From NCBI GenBank assembly GCA_036277115.1, contig DASUNM010000005.1:1-64000 (forward strand): a DNA stretch of 64,000 nt, in the 5' to 3' direction. The DNA comes from Pyrinomonadaceae bacterium (GTDB lineage: Bacteria > Acidobacteriota > Blastocatellia > Pyrinomonadales > Pyrinomonadaceae). The notes under the pieces were generated by a model that ran no database searches, was not told the origin of the DNA, and was given only the letters and a program-made list of their open reading frames with translations. The translations under genes were made by a program, and so were the position numbers. Shown piece after piece: positions 9,317 through 17,787 of the stretch. The number at the start of each line of letters is the position of its first letter. Position 1 is the stretch's first letter.

Positions 9317-10621
9317 ATGAAATCACGATTATTAGCCACCACTACAGCGCTTTCTTTATTCGTCCTGGCCGTCTGCTTCGCCACGGCTGCCAACATGTCG
9401 GCTTCAGCTTCCGACTGGCCTCAATGGCGAGGACCGGAACGGACTGGGGTCTCGTCAGAGACCGGCCTCCTTAAACAATGGCCGACCGGCGGCCCGAAAT
9501 TGCTTTGGCAGGTCAACGACATTGGGGACGGCTTTTCCGGCCCGTCCGTGGTCGGCACGCGAATCTATTTGGTGAGCAATCGCGGGATGGAGAATGAGTT
9601 TGTTCAGGCGCTCTCAACTGAGGATGGAAAAGTTATCTGGACCACCCGCATCGGCAACGTAGGCAATCCGGATCAGAACCCAAAATATCCGAAGGCCCGA
9701 TCCACTCCTACCGTTGACGGCAACTTCATCTACGCCCTCGGCTCGGATGGTGATTTCGCCTGCCTTGAAGCCAAGAGCGGCAAGATTCGCTGGCAGAAGA
9801 GCCTCAGGAAAGATTTCGGCGGCCAGCCGCACGAGTGGGCGTATGCAGAGTCTCCGCTGGTTGATGGTGACCTCGTGGTCGTAACGCCGGGTGGCGCGCA
9901 GGCGACGATGGTGGCGCTTAACAAAAAGACTGGCGCAGTCATTTGGAAATCTGCGATTCCCGGCGGCGACCCGGCGGGTTATGCATCGGCGATCGTCGTG
10001 CAAGGAGGCGGTCGCAAACAATACGTGAATTTCTTGAGCCAGGGCGTCGTGGGAGTTGATGCGAAGACGGGTGAATTCCTCTGGCGCTACAAGGAAGTTG
10101 TCAAAGGCCCAGCCCAGGTTTTCACCCCAGTCGTGCGTGGCGACTACGTGTACGCTGGGGCCCTTGGCATCGGAGGCGGGCTCGTCCGCTTGAAGCCCGA
10201 CGGCAAAGGAGTCGCGGCGGAACAGGTCTATCTGGAGCGCAGTCTCCCAAACGGTTTCGGCGGAGCGGTGCTAATCGGTGACTACCTTTATGGCACTGAA
10301 CCGGCGGGGCAGCAGATGGTCGCCGTTGAGTTTACGACGGGTAAGGTGATATGGAAGGCTGATGGTCTCGGCAGGGCTTCGGTCGCCTATGCCGATGGGC
10401 TCTTATATGTTCACGCCTGGAAGGGAGATGTCGGGTTGGTTGAGGCAACTCATGAAGGCTATCGCGAAAAGGGCCGCTTCACTCCTCCGGTTCAGCCGAA
10501 GTCTAACCAGGGGTCGCCGTATGGGGATACGGCGTATGCTCATCCGGTGATTGCTAATGGGCGACTTTACATTCGGGATTCCGGAACGCTGTGGGCCTAC
10601 GACATCAAGGCAAGCCGGTAG
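9317..10621 (+). CDS. Exported PQQ-like beta-propeller protein
   Basis: The protein starts with a signal peptide (MKSRLLATTTALSLFVLAVC, then an Ala-rich cleavage region) followed by DWPQWRGPERTGV, the standard opening of outer-wall PQQ-like propellers in Acidobacteriota and Planctomycetota. Propeller blades recur as GxxxWxxxxG patterns: DGKVIWTTRIG, SGKIRWQKSL, TGAVIWKSAI, TGEFLWRYK, TGKVIWKAD. An upstream ATG at 9278 extends the frame, but the ATG at 9317 directly precedes the signal peptide and is preferred. Such proteins share the fold of quinoprotein dehydrogenases, but I see no evidence for a catalytic quinone site, so a scaffold or binding role is equally possible. Confidence 0.85.
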   Translation: MKSRLLATTTALSLFVLAVCFATAANMSASASDWPQWRGPERTGVSSETGLLKQWPTGGPKLLWQVNDIGDGFSGPSVVGTRIYLVSNRGMENEFVQALSTEDGKVIWTTRIGNVGNPDQNPKYPKARSTPTVDGNFIYALGSDGDFACLEAKSGKIRWQKSLRKDFGGQPHEWAYAESPLVDGDLVVVTPGGAQATMVALNKKTGAVIWKSAIPGGDPAGYASAIVVQGGGRKQYVNFLSQGVVGVDAKTGEFLWRYKEVVKGPAQVFTPVVRGDYVYAGALGIGGGLVRLKPDGKGVAAEQVYLERSLPNGFGGAVLIGDYLYGTEPAGQQMVAVEFTTGKVIWKADGLGRASVAYADGLLYVHAWKGDVGLVEATHEGYREKGRFTPPVQPKSNQGSPYGDTAYAHPVIANGRLYIRDSGTLWAYDIKASR

Positions 10622-10681
10622 TCACTGGGAGCGTCCCCCGCATCCCGTAACCATAAACGCGGACATGCCGAGTCGCTTCTA

Positions 10682-11968
10682 CTATCCGCGTTGCGCAACT
10701 TTCTCAATTTCATCCGCCGCCACGCGTGTGCCGTCTTCCTGACTCACGGCTTCGCCGACCCTTTTCGCAGCTTCCGCATAACTCGGATTATCAAGTAGCT
10801 TTCGCAACTCGCGCGTCGCGGACTCGGCGTCGTAACGCGGACGCGGTAGAGAACGTCCGCAGCCTAGCCGCTCAACTCGCGCAGCGTTATCAAATTGATC
10901 GTGAGCGTGCGGCACAAGCAAAACCGGTTTGCCTGAGCGCATCGCCTGACCCGTTGTGCCGACGCCGCCCTGATGAACGACCGCGCACGCGCGCGGTAGG
11001 ACCTCACTGAAGGGTGCGTACTCGAACGCGGCGATGCCGGCAGGTAAAGAAGCCGGCAGGTTTGGCTCATGGCCAATCAAAAGCACTGCGCGCCGTCCCA
11101 GCGCTGCGGCCGCGGTGATTGAGTCGCGATAGAAATCTCGCGCGACCCAAAACGCTGAAGAGCCGAGCGTGAAGACAATCGGTGGCGCGCCGGCGTCAAG
11201 GAAGTCCGTCAGGCCCGCCGGCATCGCGGTTTCGCCAAAGTAGTCGCGACGATCGTAAAAAGGAAAACCCGTGATGACCGTATTGGCTGGCCAGTCGGGT
11301 TGCTGCGCTCCCAGCAGTTTCGAATACAGCGCTAAAACCTTCGTCGGCGAATGCTGCCCTTCGAACAAAGGCTGCCCGCCACGCGGCAATCCGAGATCGT
11401 TGCGCAGGTCATAAATTGGCTTCGCCAACTTATCCAGTTTGATTCTCGCGAGCGCCATCACGCCGCGACCCACCCACGGACTCAGGTTCATGAAATGGTA
11501 AAGCCAGGGCCACTGCGGCGGCACGATCGGATCGTAAACTGAAAGAAAAGAGGCCGGCGCGAGCACGCTCGAAACCCAGGGCAGACGCTTCTTCTCGGCG
11601 ACCATTGTGCCCACGAATGGGAGTGGATGGGTCAGCAATAAATCCGCGTCCTTCGTCGCCGCATCAAGATCGGAATAGATGTCGCGCAGGTGCGGAAGGA
11701 TTAAATCGCCGATAGCCGCCGGGCCCGTTTTCTGGTCCATCAATTTCTCGATCAGCGCTCGTATTTCCGGCGTGTCGTCGTAAGAAGGCACGTCAGGCCG
11801 CACGGGATGGAACTCGATTCCGGCCGTCTCCATCTTTTCGCGATACACCTCAGAGGTGGCAATCAGTGGACGATGTCCGCGCGCTTTCAGCTCAAGCGCA
11901 ATCGCAATGTAAGGATGAATGTCACCAAACGAGCCGAAGGTCGAGATAACGATGCGTTTGGTCTCCAT
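10682..11968 (-). CDS. UGT/MGT-type glycosyltransferase (GT1-like)
   Basis: A two-domain GT-B glycosyltransferase. The N-terminal domain opens RIVISTFGSFGDIHPYIAIA, the acceptor-side motif of GT1/GT28-like enzymes. The C-terminal donor-binding domain has IVFTLGSSAF near residue 250 and VVHQGGVGTTGQAMRSGKP near residue 335 followed by HDQFDNAARVE, the UGT signature that binds the nucleotide-sugar. The open frame reaches 12031, but the ATG at 11968 lies directly before the first beta strand. Likely role: glycosylation of a lipid or small natural product in the cytoplasm. It lies downstream of birA on the same strand. Confidence 0.87.
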   Translation of the reverse strand: METKRIVISTFGSFGDIHPYIAIALELKARGHRPLIATSEVYREKMETAGIEFHPVRPDVPSYDDTPEIRALIEKLMDQKTGPAAIGDLILPHLRDIYSDLDAATKDADLLLTHPLPFVGTMVAEKKRLPWVSSVLAPASFLSVYDPIVPPQWPWLYHFMNLSPWVGRGVMALARIKLDKLAKPIYDLRNDLGLPRGGQPLFEGQHSPTKVLALYSKLLGAQQPDWPANTVITGFPFYDRRDYFGETAMPAGLTDFLDAGAPPIVFTLGSSAFWVARDFYRDSITAAAALGRRAVLLIGHEPNLPASLPAGIAAFEYAPFSEVLPRACAVVHQGGVGTTGQAMRSGKPVLLVPHAHDQFDNAARVERLGCGRSLPRPRYDAESATRELRKLLDNPSYAEAAKRVGEAVSQEDGTRVAADEIEKVAQRG

Positions 11969-12034
11969 GGGGTTTTCGATCTTAGTCGCTTCGTCTTCGC
12001 GCGGCTCGTCCTTGAGCGACTTTTCGCGCAAGGC

Positions 12035-12883
12035 TTAGGCGCCGCTATGCGCCCGCAAGGCTGTGACATCACCAGCCCGAACAATCCTAATCTTGCCGTC
12101 AGCCGTTTCAATTCGCAGCGCGCCGTCGCTTTCAAGTCCACGCGTGATGCCGGCGAAATGTTCGTTACCCAGTGACACGCGAACCATTCGGCCAAATGCG
12201 TAGGACGAGTTTGCACACCACTCGCGGATGGTGTGTTCGCCGCCGCTATCACTGCTGAGCATTTCGTAGCGTTCACTTAGTGCCTTCAGAAGCCCGTTCA
12301 CCAGAATATCGCGATTGACATCACTCCCGGTCACAGATCGAATCGAAGTAGCTTGCGGTTTCAACTCAGCCGGAAAGTTTTCATCGTGGAGGTTTATTCC
12401 GATACCGACGATCGCGGCTAACCCACTTTCCGTTTCAACCGTCTCCGCGAGGATGCCGCACAACTTTCGATCACTCACGCAGATGTCGTTCGGCCATTTG
12501 ATGTCAACTTTCAAATCGCACGTTCTGAAAAGTGCGTCGTGAACCGCCAGCGCGGCCGCCAGGTTAATTAGCGGCCAGCGCGCCAAATCAAACTTCGGCC
12601 GGAGAACAATGCTGAGATAAAGACCGGCGTCTTTCGGCGAGTGCCAGCTTCGATCCAACCGGCCACGGCCGCGCGTCTGCTCGCGCGCGATAATGCACCG
12701 GCCTTCGCCGGCACCGGCTTTGGCCTGGCGCATCGCTTCGAGATTGGTCGAGTCGATCGAATCGAAATGAAGAATTTGGAAGGCGCCGATTTGGAGTACG
12801 CCGGCAGATTTAGAGTGCGCCGGCAAAGTTCCGACTTGTCGGGGCGACGACGGCGCTTTGGATGGTGGTTGCCTATCCGACAT
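12035..12883 (-). CDS. birA: Biotin--[acetyl-CoA-carboxylase] ligase
   Basis: BirA activates biotin with ATP and attaches it to the carboxyl carrier protein of acetyl-CoA carboxylase. The catalytic domain shows FDSIDSTNLEA, the biotin/AMP loop EQTRGRGRLDRSW near residue 68, DIKWPNDICV near residue 145 and GIGINLHDENFP near residue 175, then the C-terminal SH3-like cap. There is no N-terminal DNA-binding wing, so it is a monofunctional ligase. The first 30 residues are unusual: part (PAHSKSAGVL) is translated from a 19-bp tandem repeat, 12783-12822, that resembles the intergenic word repeats. The true start may be further inside, but no later ATG precedes the core domain. Confidence 0.93.
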   Translation of the reverse strand: MSDRQPPSKAPSSPRQVGTLPAHSKSAGVLQIGAFQILHFDSIDSTNLEAMRQAKAGAGEGRCIIAREQTRGRGRLDRSWHSPKDAGLYLSIVLRPKFDLARWPLINLAAALAVHDALFRTCDLKVDIKWPNDICVSDRKLCGILAETVETESGLAAIVGIGINLHDENFPAELKPQATSIRSVTGSDVNRDILVNGLLKALSERYEMLSSDSGGEHTIREWCANSSYAFGRMVRVSLGNEHFAGITRGLESDGALRIETADGKIRIVRAGDVTALRAHSGA

Positions 12884-12924
12884 TCACAAGACGAAAGCGC
12901 GCCGCCGACTTTCTCTCACTCCGT

Positions 12925-12985
12925 AGCGATTGAGTGCCAAATGAAATCCAAAGCGGCCTCGAAGCCACCGCACTCCAAATCAGCG
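12925..12985. repeat. REP-like palindrome (GATTTGGAGTGCGGTGGC type)
   Basis: The spacer between birA and the peptidase gene holds CCAAAGCGGC, then GCCACCGCACTCCAAATC. A related word (GATTTGGAGTACGCCGGCA, then GATTTAGAGTGCGCCGGCA) is embedded in the birA N-terminal coding sequence. It overlaps the last codons of the M28 peptidase gene. Confidence 0.5.
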
Positions 12986-14437
12986 CGGCAACTGCTGCGG
13001 CATCGACGCGAGCGTGTAGATCAGCGTAGCGACTACCGCGCAGTTCTCCTGAAGGTCGCGCGGATCGATCTTATCCAGAGTGTCGGCCGCCGTGTGATGG
13101 TAATGAAAGTACGTGCGCGTATCCTGGAGCGGCGCGAATGTCGGCACGCCGAACGGGGTGAGTACGCTTATGTCCGCGCCCGTGTCTTCTACCAGACGCG
13201 TCACACCCGCACCCTGCGTTTGCAGAATCGTCGCCAGCGGTTGCAGCAGCGCCAGAATCTCAGGTTTGCCCGCAGCATAGAAACCCATCGGCCGGCCGGC
13301 TCCGGCGTCGGCTTCGAGAGCGGCAAAATGGTTGGCCATCTCGTTCTTGTGATCGTTCGCGTAAGTGCGCGCGCCCATCAGACCATTTTCCTCGTTCATC
13401 CAAAGCACCACGCGAATTGTGCGCTTCGGCCGCAGCCGCAATTGCTTGAGCAACTGCACAGTTTGCATTGCCATCACGCAGCCCGCGCCGTCATCAATCG
13501 CACCCGTGCCCAGGTCCCATGAATCCAAATGGCCTGAGACGATCACGATCTGCTCAGGATGCTCGCTGCCTTTCATATCAGCGACAACATTGTAGCTAAC
13601 CGCGTCCGGAAGAGTTTGAGGCGTCAACAGCAAACGCATTCGCACGCGGCCCTGCGCGGCGAGGTCAGCCATCATGTCGGCATCTTCCGATGTGACTGAG
13701 GCGGCCGGAATTTTTGGAGCGTCGTCCGCATAACGCATCGCACCCGTGTGCGGCAGCCGGTAATCAGCGCCTCCGGACGAACGGTTTAGGGCTGCCACTG
13801 CGCCGAGCCGGGCCGCCGCGCTCGCGCCGGCTCCGCGATAAATCACCGATTGACCGTAAGCTGGACCCGAAAGGCCATTGTCCGCTAAACGCTGATCGAA
13901 CTTCGCATTAAACAGAACGATTTTGCCTTCGACACGCCGGCGGCCAAGCGCGGTCAATTCGTCAAAGTTGTTCACGACCACAACTTCAGCCATCAGCCCA
14001 TCCGCCGGAGTCGCGACGCTGCCGCCCAACGCCGTCAATACAACCTTCTGCGTGGTTCCGGGCGCCATGTGCGGATACTCAACCAGCGCTCCGGTCTCTT
14101 CGCCGCGCACCCAGTGCGGCACCATCACCTTTTCGAGTTTCACTTCGAGGCCCAGTTTGCGCAGCTCCGCCGCTGTGTATTCGACGGCTTTTTGCGCTTG
14201 TGGCGAGCCGCTCAGCCGCGCGCCAATGTTGTTCGACAGATGCGCAAGCTGCCGGTACGCGTAATCGCTCTCGAGCGCCGCTTTCTGAATCGCTTTGATT
14301 TCCGAGATCAGTTTTGGATCGTAAGTCGCGGATTCAGGTGGCTGCCGTCGCTGAGCAATGCTGGGCGCGAGCAGCGAACTGACAGCAAACAGGAAACACA
14401 ACGAATGGATCAGTATTCGGCGACGACGCGAGTTCAT
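12980..14437 (-). CDS. Exported M28 family metallopeptidase
   Basis: A secreted zinc aminopeptidase/carboxypeptidase of family M28. After an N-terminal signal peptide (RRRRILIHSLCFLFAVSSLL) comes a protease-associated insert, then the catalytic domain with VSGHLDSWDLGTGAIDDGAG near residue 305 (His-x-Asp and bridging Asp), the WMNEENGLMGA catalytic/ligand glutamates near residue 350, EADAGAG near residue 375 and FHYHHTAADTLDKIDP near residue 450. All five zinc-site motifs are visible. It resembles the plasma glutamate carboxypeptidase-like subgroup. Likely role: extracytoplasmic peptide scavenging. The gene stands upstream of birA on the same strand. Confidence 0.9.
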   Translation of the reverse strand: MNSRRRRILIHSLCFLFAVSSLLAPSIAQRRQPPESATYDPKLISEIKAIQKAALESDYAYRQLAHLSNNIGARLSGSPQAQKAVEYTAAELRKLGLEVKLEKVMVPHWVRGEETGALVEYPHMAPGTTQKVVLTALGGSVATPADGLMAEVVVVNNFDELTALGRRRVEGKIVLFNAKFDQRLADNGLSGPAYGQSVIYRGAGASAAARLGAVAALNRSSGGADYRLPHTGAMRYADDAPKIPAASVTSEDADMMADLAAQGRVRMRLLLTPQTLPDAVSYNVVADMKGSEHPEQIVIVSGHLDSWDLGTGAIDDGAGCVMAMQTVQLLKQLRLRPKRTIRVVLWMNEENGLMGARTYANDHKNEMANHFAALEADAGAGRPMGFYAAGKPEILALLQPLATILQTQGAGVTRLVEDTGADISVLTPFGVPTFAPLQDTRTYFHYHHTAADTLDKIDPRDLQENCAVVATLIYTLASMPQQLPR

Positions 14438-14746
14438 GGATTGGGCCTCGGTTGTTTAGTTGGAATCAGATCGTTCGCAGGATAAACCCAATCGAGCGAA
14501 CCGCGCCACTCAGCAACGAGAGAGTAGCGAACACGTGTGCAGATCAGCGCCAGTCTCCGCCGGGGCATTAGCCCGACCGTTAGGGAGGGCTCCACTCGCG
14601 ACTTAATGAGCCCTCCCTAACGGTCGGGCTAGTGCCCCGAACCAGCGCTATGCATCAGCAGCAAGCAAGAACCTTTGCACGTTAAAGTGTTCGTGTGAAT
14701 AATCTGCTCCGCAATAAGTTCGCACGACATCTATCGAGGATCCAAA
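14438..14746. other. Intergenic region with long inverted repeat, no gene
   Basis: A 309-base gap between divergent genes (the M28 peptidase reads left, the cyclase gene reads right). Its main content is the long palindrome annotated separately. I see no coding region, tRNA or obvious riboswitch in it. Confidence 0.5.
14561..14639. repeat. 31-bp inverted repeat with 17-bp loop
   Basis: Arms at 14561-14591 and 14609-14639 are complementary over 31 positions with one G-T pair. The left arm begins CGGGGCATTAGCCCGACCG and ends TTAGGGAGGGCT. It is too long for a simple terminator and sits between divergent promoters. A REP/BIME-type element or miniature transposon relic is more likely. Confidence 0.8.
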
Positions 14747-15553
14747 ATGCAGAAAGCTTACGCGCTCATCTTTGTCTGTTGTCTGCTCGCTGGTTGTACT
14801 CAGACCAAAACGGAGCCGGTTCAGACGTTTGATCTCTCCGGCGCAACGATTATCGATCTGTCCCATCCGTTCGATGCGCAAACAATTTACTGGCCGACGG
14901 AAGACGGATTTAAGTTTGAGAAGGGCTTCGACGGCCACACTCCGCAGGGTTTCTATTACGCCGCGAACAAGTTCGCCTCTCCGGAGCATGGCGGAACGCA
15001 CATCGATGCCCCGAAGCATTTCGCGATTAACTCGCACACCGTCGATCAAATTCCGTTGAAGCAGTTGATGGGCAACGCGATCGTCATTGACGTGACGAAG
15101 CAGTGTGAGGCGAATCGCGATTACCAGGTGACGGTGGCCGACTTTACCGCGTGGGAATCGCAGCACGGAGCGATTCCGAGGGACGCGATCATCCTGCTCC
15201 GCACGGGCTTCGCCAGGCACTGGCCCGATCGTGTGAAATACATGGGCACGGACGAACGAGGCGCCGGCGCGGTGGCGAAGCTTCACTTCCCCGGCCTGCA
15301 TCCTGATGCGGCGCGCTGGCTGACGCTCAACAAATCGATCAAAGCCATCGGTCTCGATACGCCCAGCATCGACTATGGCCAATCGACGCTGTTCGAAAGT
15401 CACCAGATTCTGTTCGCCAAGAACATCCCCGCGTTCGAAAACGTTGGCGACATGAGCGCGCTGCCGGCAAAAGACTTTCTCGTGATCGCACTGCCGATGA
15501 AGATTGGCGGCGGCAGCGGCGGGCCGCTGAGAATTGTCGCCGTTGTTAAGTAA
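14747..15553 (+). CDS. Cyclase-family lipoprotein (kynurenine formamidase-like)
   Basis: The protein begins with a lipoprotein signal peptide (MQKAYALIFVCCLLAGC; Cys 17 in the lipobox LAGC) and then the cyclase/KynB fold: IIDLSHPFDAQTIYWP near residue 37, the metal-binding HGGTHIDAPKHF near residue 84 (HxGTHxDxPxH) and ILLRTGF near residue 145. The family hydrolyses N-formylkynurenine or related amides and lactones using a divalent metal. Here it is membrane-anchored outside the cytoplasm, so the substrate is uncertain. It is separated from the next lipoprotein gene by a compound palindrome. Confidence 0.85.
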   Translation: MQKAYALIFVCCLLAGCTQTKTEPVQTFDLSGATIIDLSHPFDAQTIYWPTEDGFKFEKGFDGHTPQGFYYAANKFASPEHGGTHIDAPKHFAINSHTVDQIPLKQLMGNAIVIDVTKQCEANRDYQVTVADFTAWESQHGAIPRDAIILLRTGFARHWPDRVKYMGTDERGAGAVAKLHFPGLHPDAARWLTLNKSIKAIGLDTPSIDYGQSTLFESHQILFAKNIPAFENVGDMSALPAKDFLVIALPMKIGGGSGGPLRIVAVVK

Positions 15554-15584
15554 TCAGCCGCGGATTCACGCAAGTCTGTTTTGG

Positions 15585-15675
15585 CTCTCCTCTCCGCTCG
15601 CGGAGAGGGGTTGGGGGAGAGGTTGAACGCGCATAACCCCACCCCTAACCCCTCCCCGTTTACGGGGAGGGGGAA
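15585..15675. repeat. Compound palindrome: two hairpins within a larger inverted repeat
   Basis: Hairpin 1 has arms 15589-15597 and 15600-15608 (CCTCTCCGC / GCGGAGAGG). Hairpin 2 has arms 15649-15659 and 15662-15672 (CCCCTCCCCGT / ACGGGGAGGGG). The GGGGTTGGGGG segment between them is complementary to CCCCACCCCTAACCCC further right, so the whole unit can fold again. It is a REP-type unit and may also end the cyclase transcript. Confidence 0.75.
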
Positions 15676-15741
15676 AGTTGACGCCGAAAACCGGCTCTTG
15701 TATAAGCTGCCTCGTTTTTCAACGAACACAGAGGACCACAC

Positions 15742-16209
15742 ATGAACCGAACTATCGCCGTAGCGCTTCTGCTAATAACCTGCTTCGCCTGTACTAAGAA
15801 ATCGGCGAATCAACCAGCCACTGCGGGAAATCCTTCCAGCGGCACAATGACCAGCACCGACTCGAAGACCTCGAACGCCTCGACCGGGACAAGAGACTTG
15901 AGCGGCACATGGATCGCCAACGAAGGTCCCCGAGTGTGGGAGTTGGTGATCACCAAAGTCGATGACAACACCTGGAACGCCTCTCCGACACTGATCAGTA
16001 ATTCGGAGAAAGATGGCCTGATCGACTACGGCCCGCCGGGCAGCAAGGGAGATGAACTGGTTATCGTCAGCGATGGCCCAGGCAAGTTCCGCGTGCGCTA
16101 TGCGAAAGCGGAAAACTTTCACGGCGCGAGTTTCTGGAACGGCACGGGGACCTACGACGATAACAGTTTCAACTTCGCGGGGGTTTACACCGGCAAGCGG
16201 AAGAGCTGA
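15742..16209 (+). CDS. Small lipoprotein, 155 aa
   Basis: Unrecognised protein with a lipoprotein signal (MNRTIAVALLLITCFAC), a Ser/Thr/Asn-rich linker (residues 20-55), and a small beta-rich domain starting LSGTWIANEGPRVWELVITK. The repeated GTW/GTY edges (LSGTWIA, WNGTGTYDD) and the final FNFAGVYTGKR resemble lipocalin-like or DUF-type beta barrels seen in many secreted proteins. No enzyme motif is visible. It follows the cyclase-family lipoprotein on the same strand but behind a strong palindrome, so co-transcription is doubtful. Confidence 0.65.
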   Translation: MNRTIAVALLLITCFACTKKSANQPATAGNPSSGTMTSTDSKTSNASTGTRDLSGTWIANEGPRVWELVITKVDDNTWNASPTLISNSEKDGLIDYGPPGSKGDELVIVSDGPGKFRVRYAKAENFHGASFWNGTGTYDDNSFNFAGVYTGKRKS

Positions 16210-16405
16210 ACGCCGGCGCCATAAAAGCTGTCCCAGTTGCAACCGCGGGGCGCTTGATATGTGGGTGCCTTCCTCAAACCCCGCCGGCCAGCGCGGCGAC
16301 TGAAATGGATCCTGGATTTTGTCATAGATAGTAAGGCCTCTTGTGCTGGAAGACTGAGCTCGAAAGTATTGTTTTCTAAGCGCTCGATGAGCCTCAAAAC
16401 CGCAA

Positions 16406-16439
16406 CAAGAGCCCGCGGAAGGGATTCCACGGGCTCTTG
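16406..16439 (-). terminator. Probable intrinsic terminator of the DUF1501 gene
   Basis: Arms CAAGAGCCCG and CGGGCTCTTG flank a 14-base loop. It lies 30 bases past the DUF1501 stop codon. Read on the minus strand, the stem is followed by TTGTTGCGGTTTT, a moderately T-rich tract. The 16210-16405 stretch left of it shows no gene I can support. Confidence 0.6.
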
Positions 16440-16469
16440 ACTGTGCTTACGTTGATCTCAGGTTCAGGC

Positions 16470-17717
16470 TTAACCCAGCACGCCCCGAAACTTCGCTCCC
16501 GTATAACCCGGAAACACTGCTTTCAGGTCAGTCGCGCCGAGATGTTTCTGAGCGACTTCGCCAAAGACATCTCGAAAATCCGTCGTCAGCGCCAAGTCTC
16601 GACCTTCATATAACTGCGAAGACTTAAGCCCGGGCCAATCGCCGTACACTTTCCCGCCGCGAACCGAATTACCAAGGACGAACATTGCGTTCGCGTGGCC
16701 GTGATCGGTACCGCGGTTGCCGTTCTCGCGCGCGGTGCGGCCGAACTCAGACATCGAAAGGATCGCGACATCATCCATGCGCTGGCCAAGGTCAGCATTC
16801 AGCGCCGCAATTGCTGAACTGAAATTCCGCAGCAGGTTGCTCAACTGTCCCTGCTGGTTTCCCTGGTTCACGTGCGTGTCCCAGCCGCCGACTTCCGTGA
16901 AGGCGACCTCTAAACCGACGCCGGCCTTGATCAACTGCGCAGTCTGCCGCAGCGCGTTGCCGAATCCATTCGCCGGATAGTTCGCGCCATTTTCCGGTTT
17001 GTACTGTGCGGGATTCACCTGCTTCAGATAATTGATTGCTTCGAACGTCTCTTTGCCGGTGCCGCGCAAAGAGTCGTTGGCCGCTTGATCGTAGATTTCT
17101 TCAAAGCCACCTTGCACCGAGGCCGATGTCTGGCCGGCGCGAATACGAAACTCGGCGAGATTCGACATGGCGATCGCGGGCGCGCGCCCCTGCATCGCGC
17201 GCGGCATCTGCTGCGTCATCGCGACACCGCGGAACAGAGACTTCGAGTCGGTCTTACTTTGCAGGTAGCGATTCAGCCAGCCATCGCGCGTAGACTTCAC
17301 TCCCGGCGTAGCCGACTCCATGTAATCCTGCGCATCGAAATGCGAACGCGTGTTATCGGGCGAGCCCGACGCGTGCACGATCGCGAGCCGCTTTGAATCC
17401 CACAACGATTTGAACGACTGCATCGACGGATGGAGCCCAAAGAAACCGTCCAGGTTGATGGCCGCTTCCGCGCTGCCATTCGGTTTCGAGATCGCGATAT
17501 TCGGCCGCAGATCGTAGTAAGCGCTCTCGCCGAAGGGAACGACCATGTTCAGTCCATCAACCGCGCCACGCTGAAAGATCGCGATCAGCGTCTTGCGCCG
17601 TCCGGTTTTCTCGATCGCTTGCGCCAGCGCGCGTCGCAAGAATGAAGGCGTGACGGCCATCGCCCCGAATGACGCTAGCGCGATGCTGCCGGATTTAAGA
17701 AAGTATCTTCTATTCAT
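16470..17717 (-). CDS. DUF1501 family secreted protein (Tat signal)
   Basis: The N-terminus MNRRYFLKSGSIALASFG has a twin-arginine motif (RRYFLK) and hydrophobic core, so export is probably by Tat in folded form. The mature protein opens TLIAIFQRGAVDGLNMVVP and contains EFGRTARENG near residue 325 and TDHGHANAMFVLG, the metal-binding-like motifs of DUF1501, a sulfatase/alkaline-phosphatase-fold family. It is encoded directly downstream of a DUF1800 gene, the standard pairing in Acidobacteriota and Planctomycetota, with about 70 bases between. The pair's biochemical job is unknown. Confidence 0.9.
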   Translation of the reverse strand: MNRRYFLKSGSIALASFGAMAVTPSFLRRALAQAIEKTGRRKTLIAIFQRGAVDGLNMVVPFGESAYYDLRPNIAISKPNGSAEAAINLDGFFGLHPSMQSFKSLWDSKRLAIVHASGSPDNTRSHFDAQDYMESATPGVKSTRDGWLNRYLQSKTDSKSLFRGVAMTQQMPRAMQGRAPAIAMSNLAEFRIRAGQTSASVQGGFEEIYDQAANDSLRGTGKETFEAINYLKQVNPAQYKPENGANYPANGFGNALRQTAQLIKAGVGLEVAFTEVGGWDTHVNQGNQQGQLSNLLRNFSSAIAALNADLGQRMDDVAILSMSEFGRTARENGNRGTDHGHANAMFVLGNSVRGGKVYGDWPGLKSSQLYEGRDLALTTDFRDVFGEVAQKHLGATDLKAVFPGYTGAKFRGVLG

Positions 17718-17721
17718 AAAA

Positions 17722-17787
17722 ACCTCGTGAATCGTGAATCGTAAATCGTGAATAGACGAAATCTATTTCCGATTCACGATTTACTAT
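17722..17787. repeat. Phrase-like repeat (GTGAATCGTAAATCG)
   Basis: The DUF1800-DUF1501 spacer is written with one word in both orientations: GTGAATCGTGAATCGTAAAT on the left and GATTCACGATTTACTATT on the right. The same word appears at 22041-22155, 4.3 kb away. Confidence 0.65.

Noticed and set aside
14648..15403. A 251-residue minus-strand ORF within the cyclase gene
   Set aside because: Antisense to a gene with a clear family motif; Arg/Val-rich shadow composition.
16185..16430. An 81-residue minus ORF in the 16.2-16.4 kb spacer
   Set aside because: Overlaps the lipoprotein gene end and a hairpin; no signal or family, so not called.
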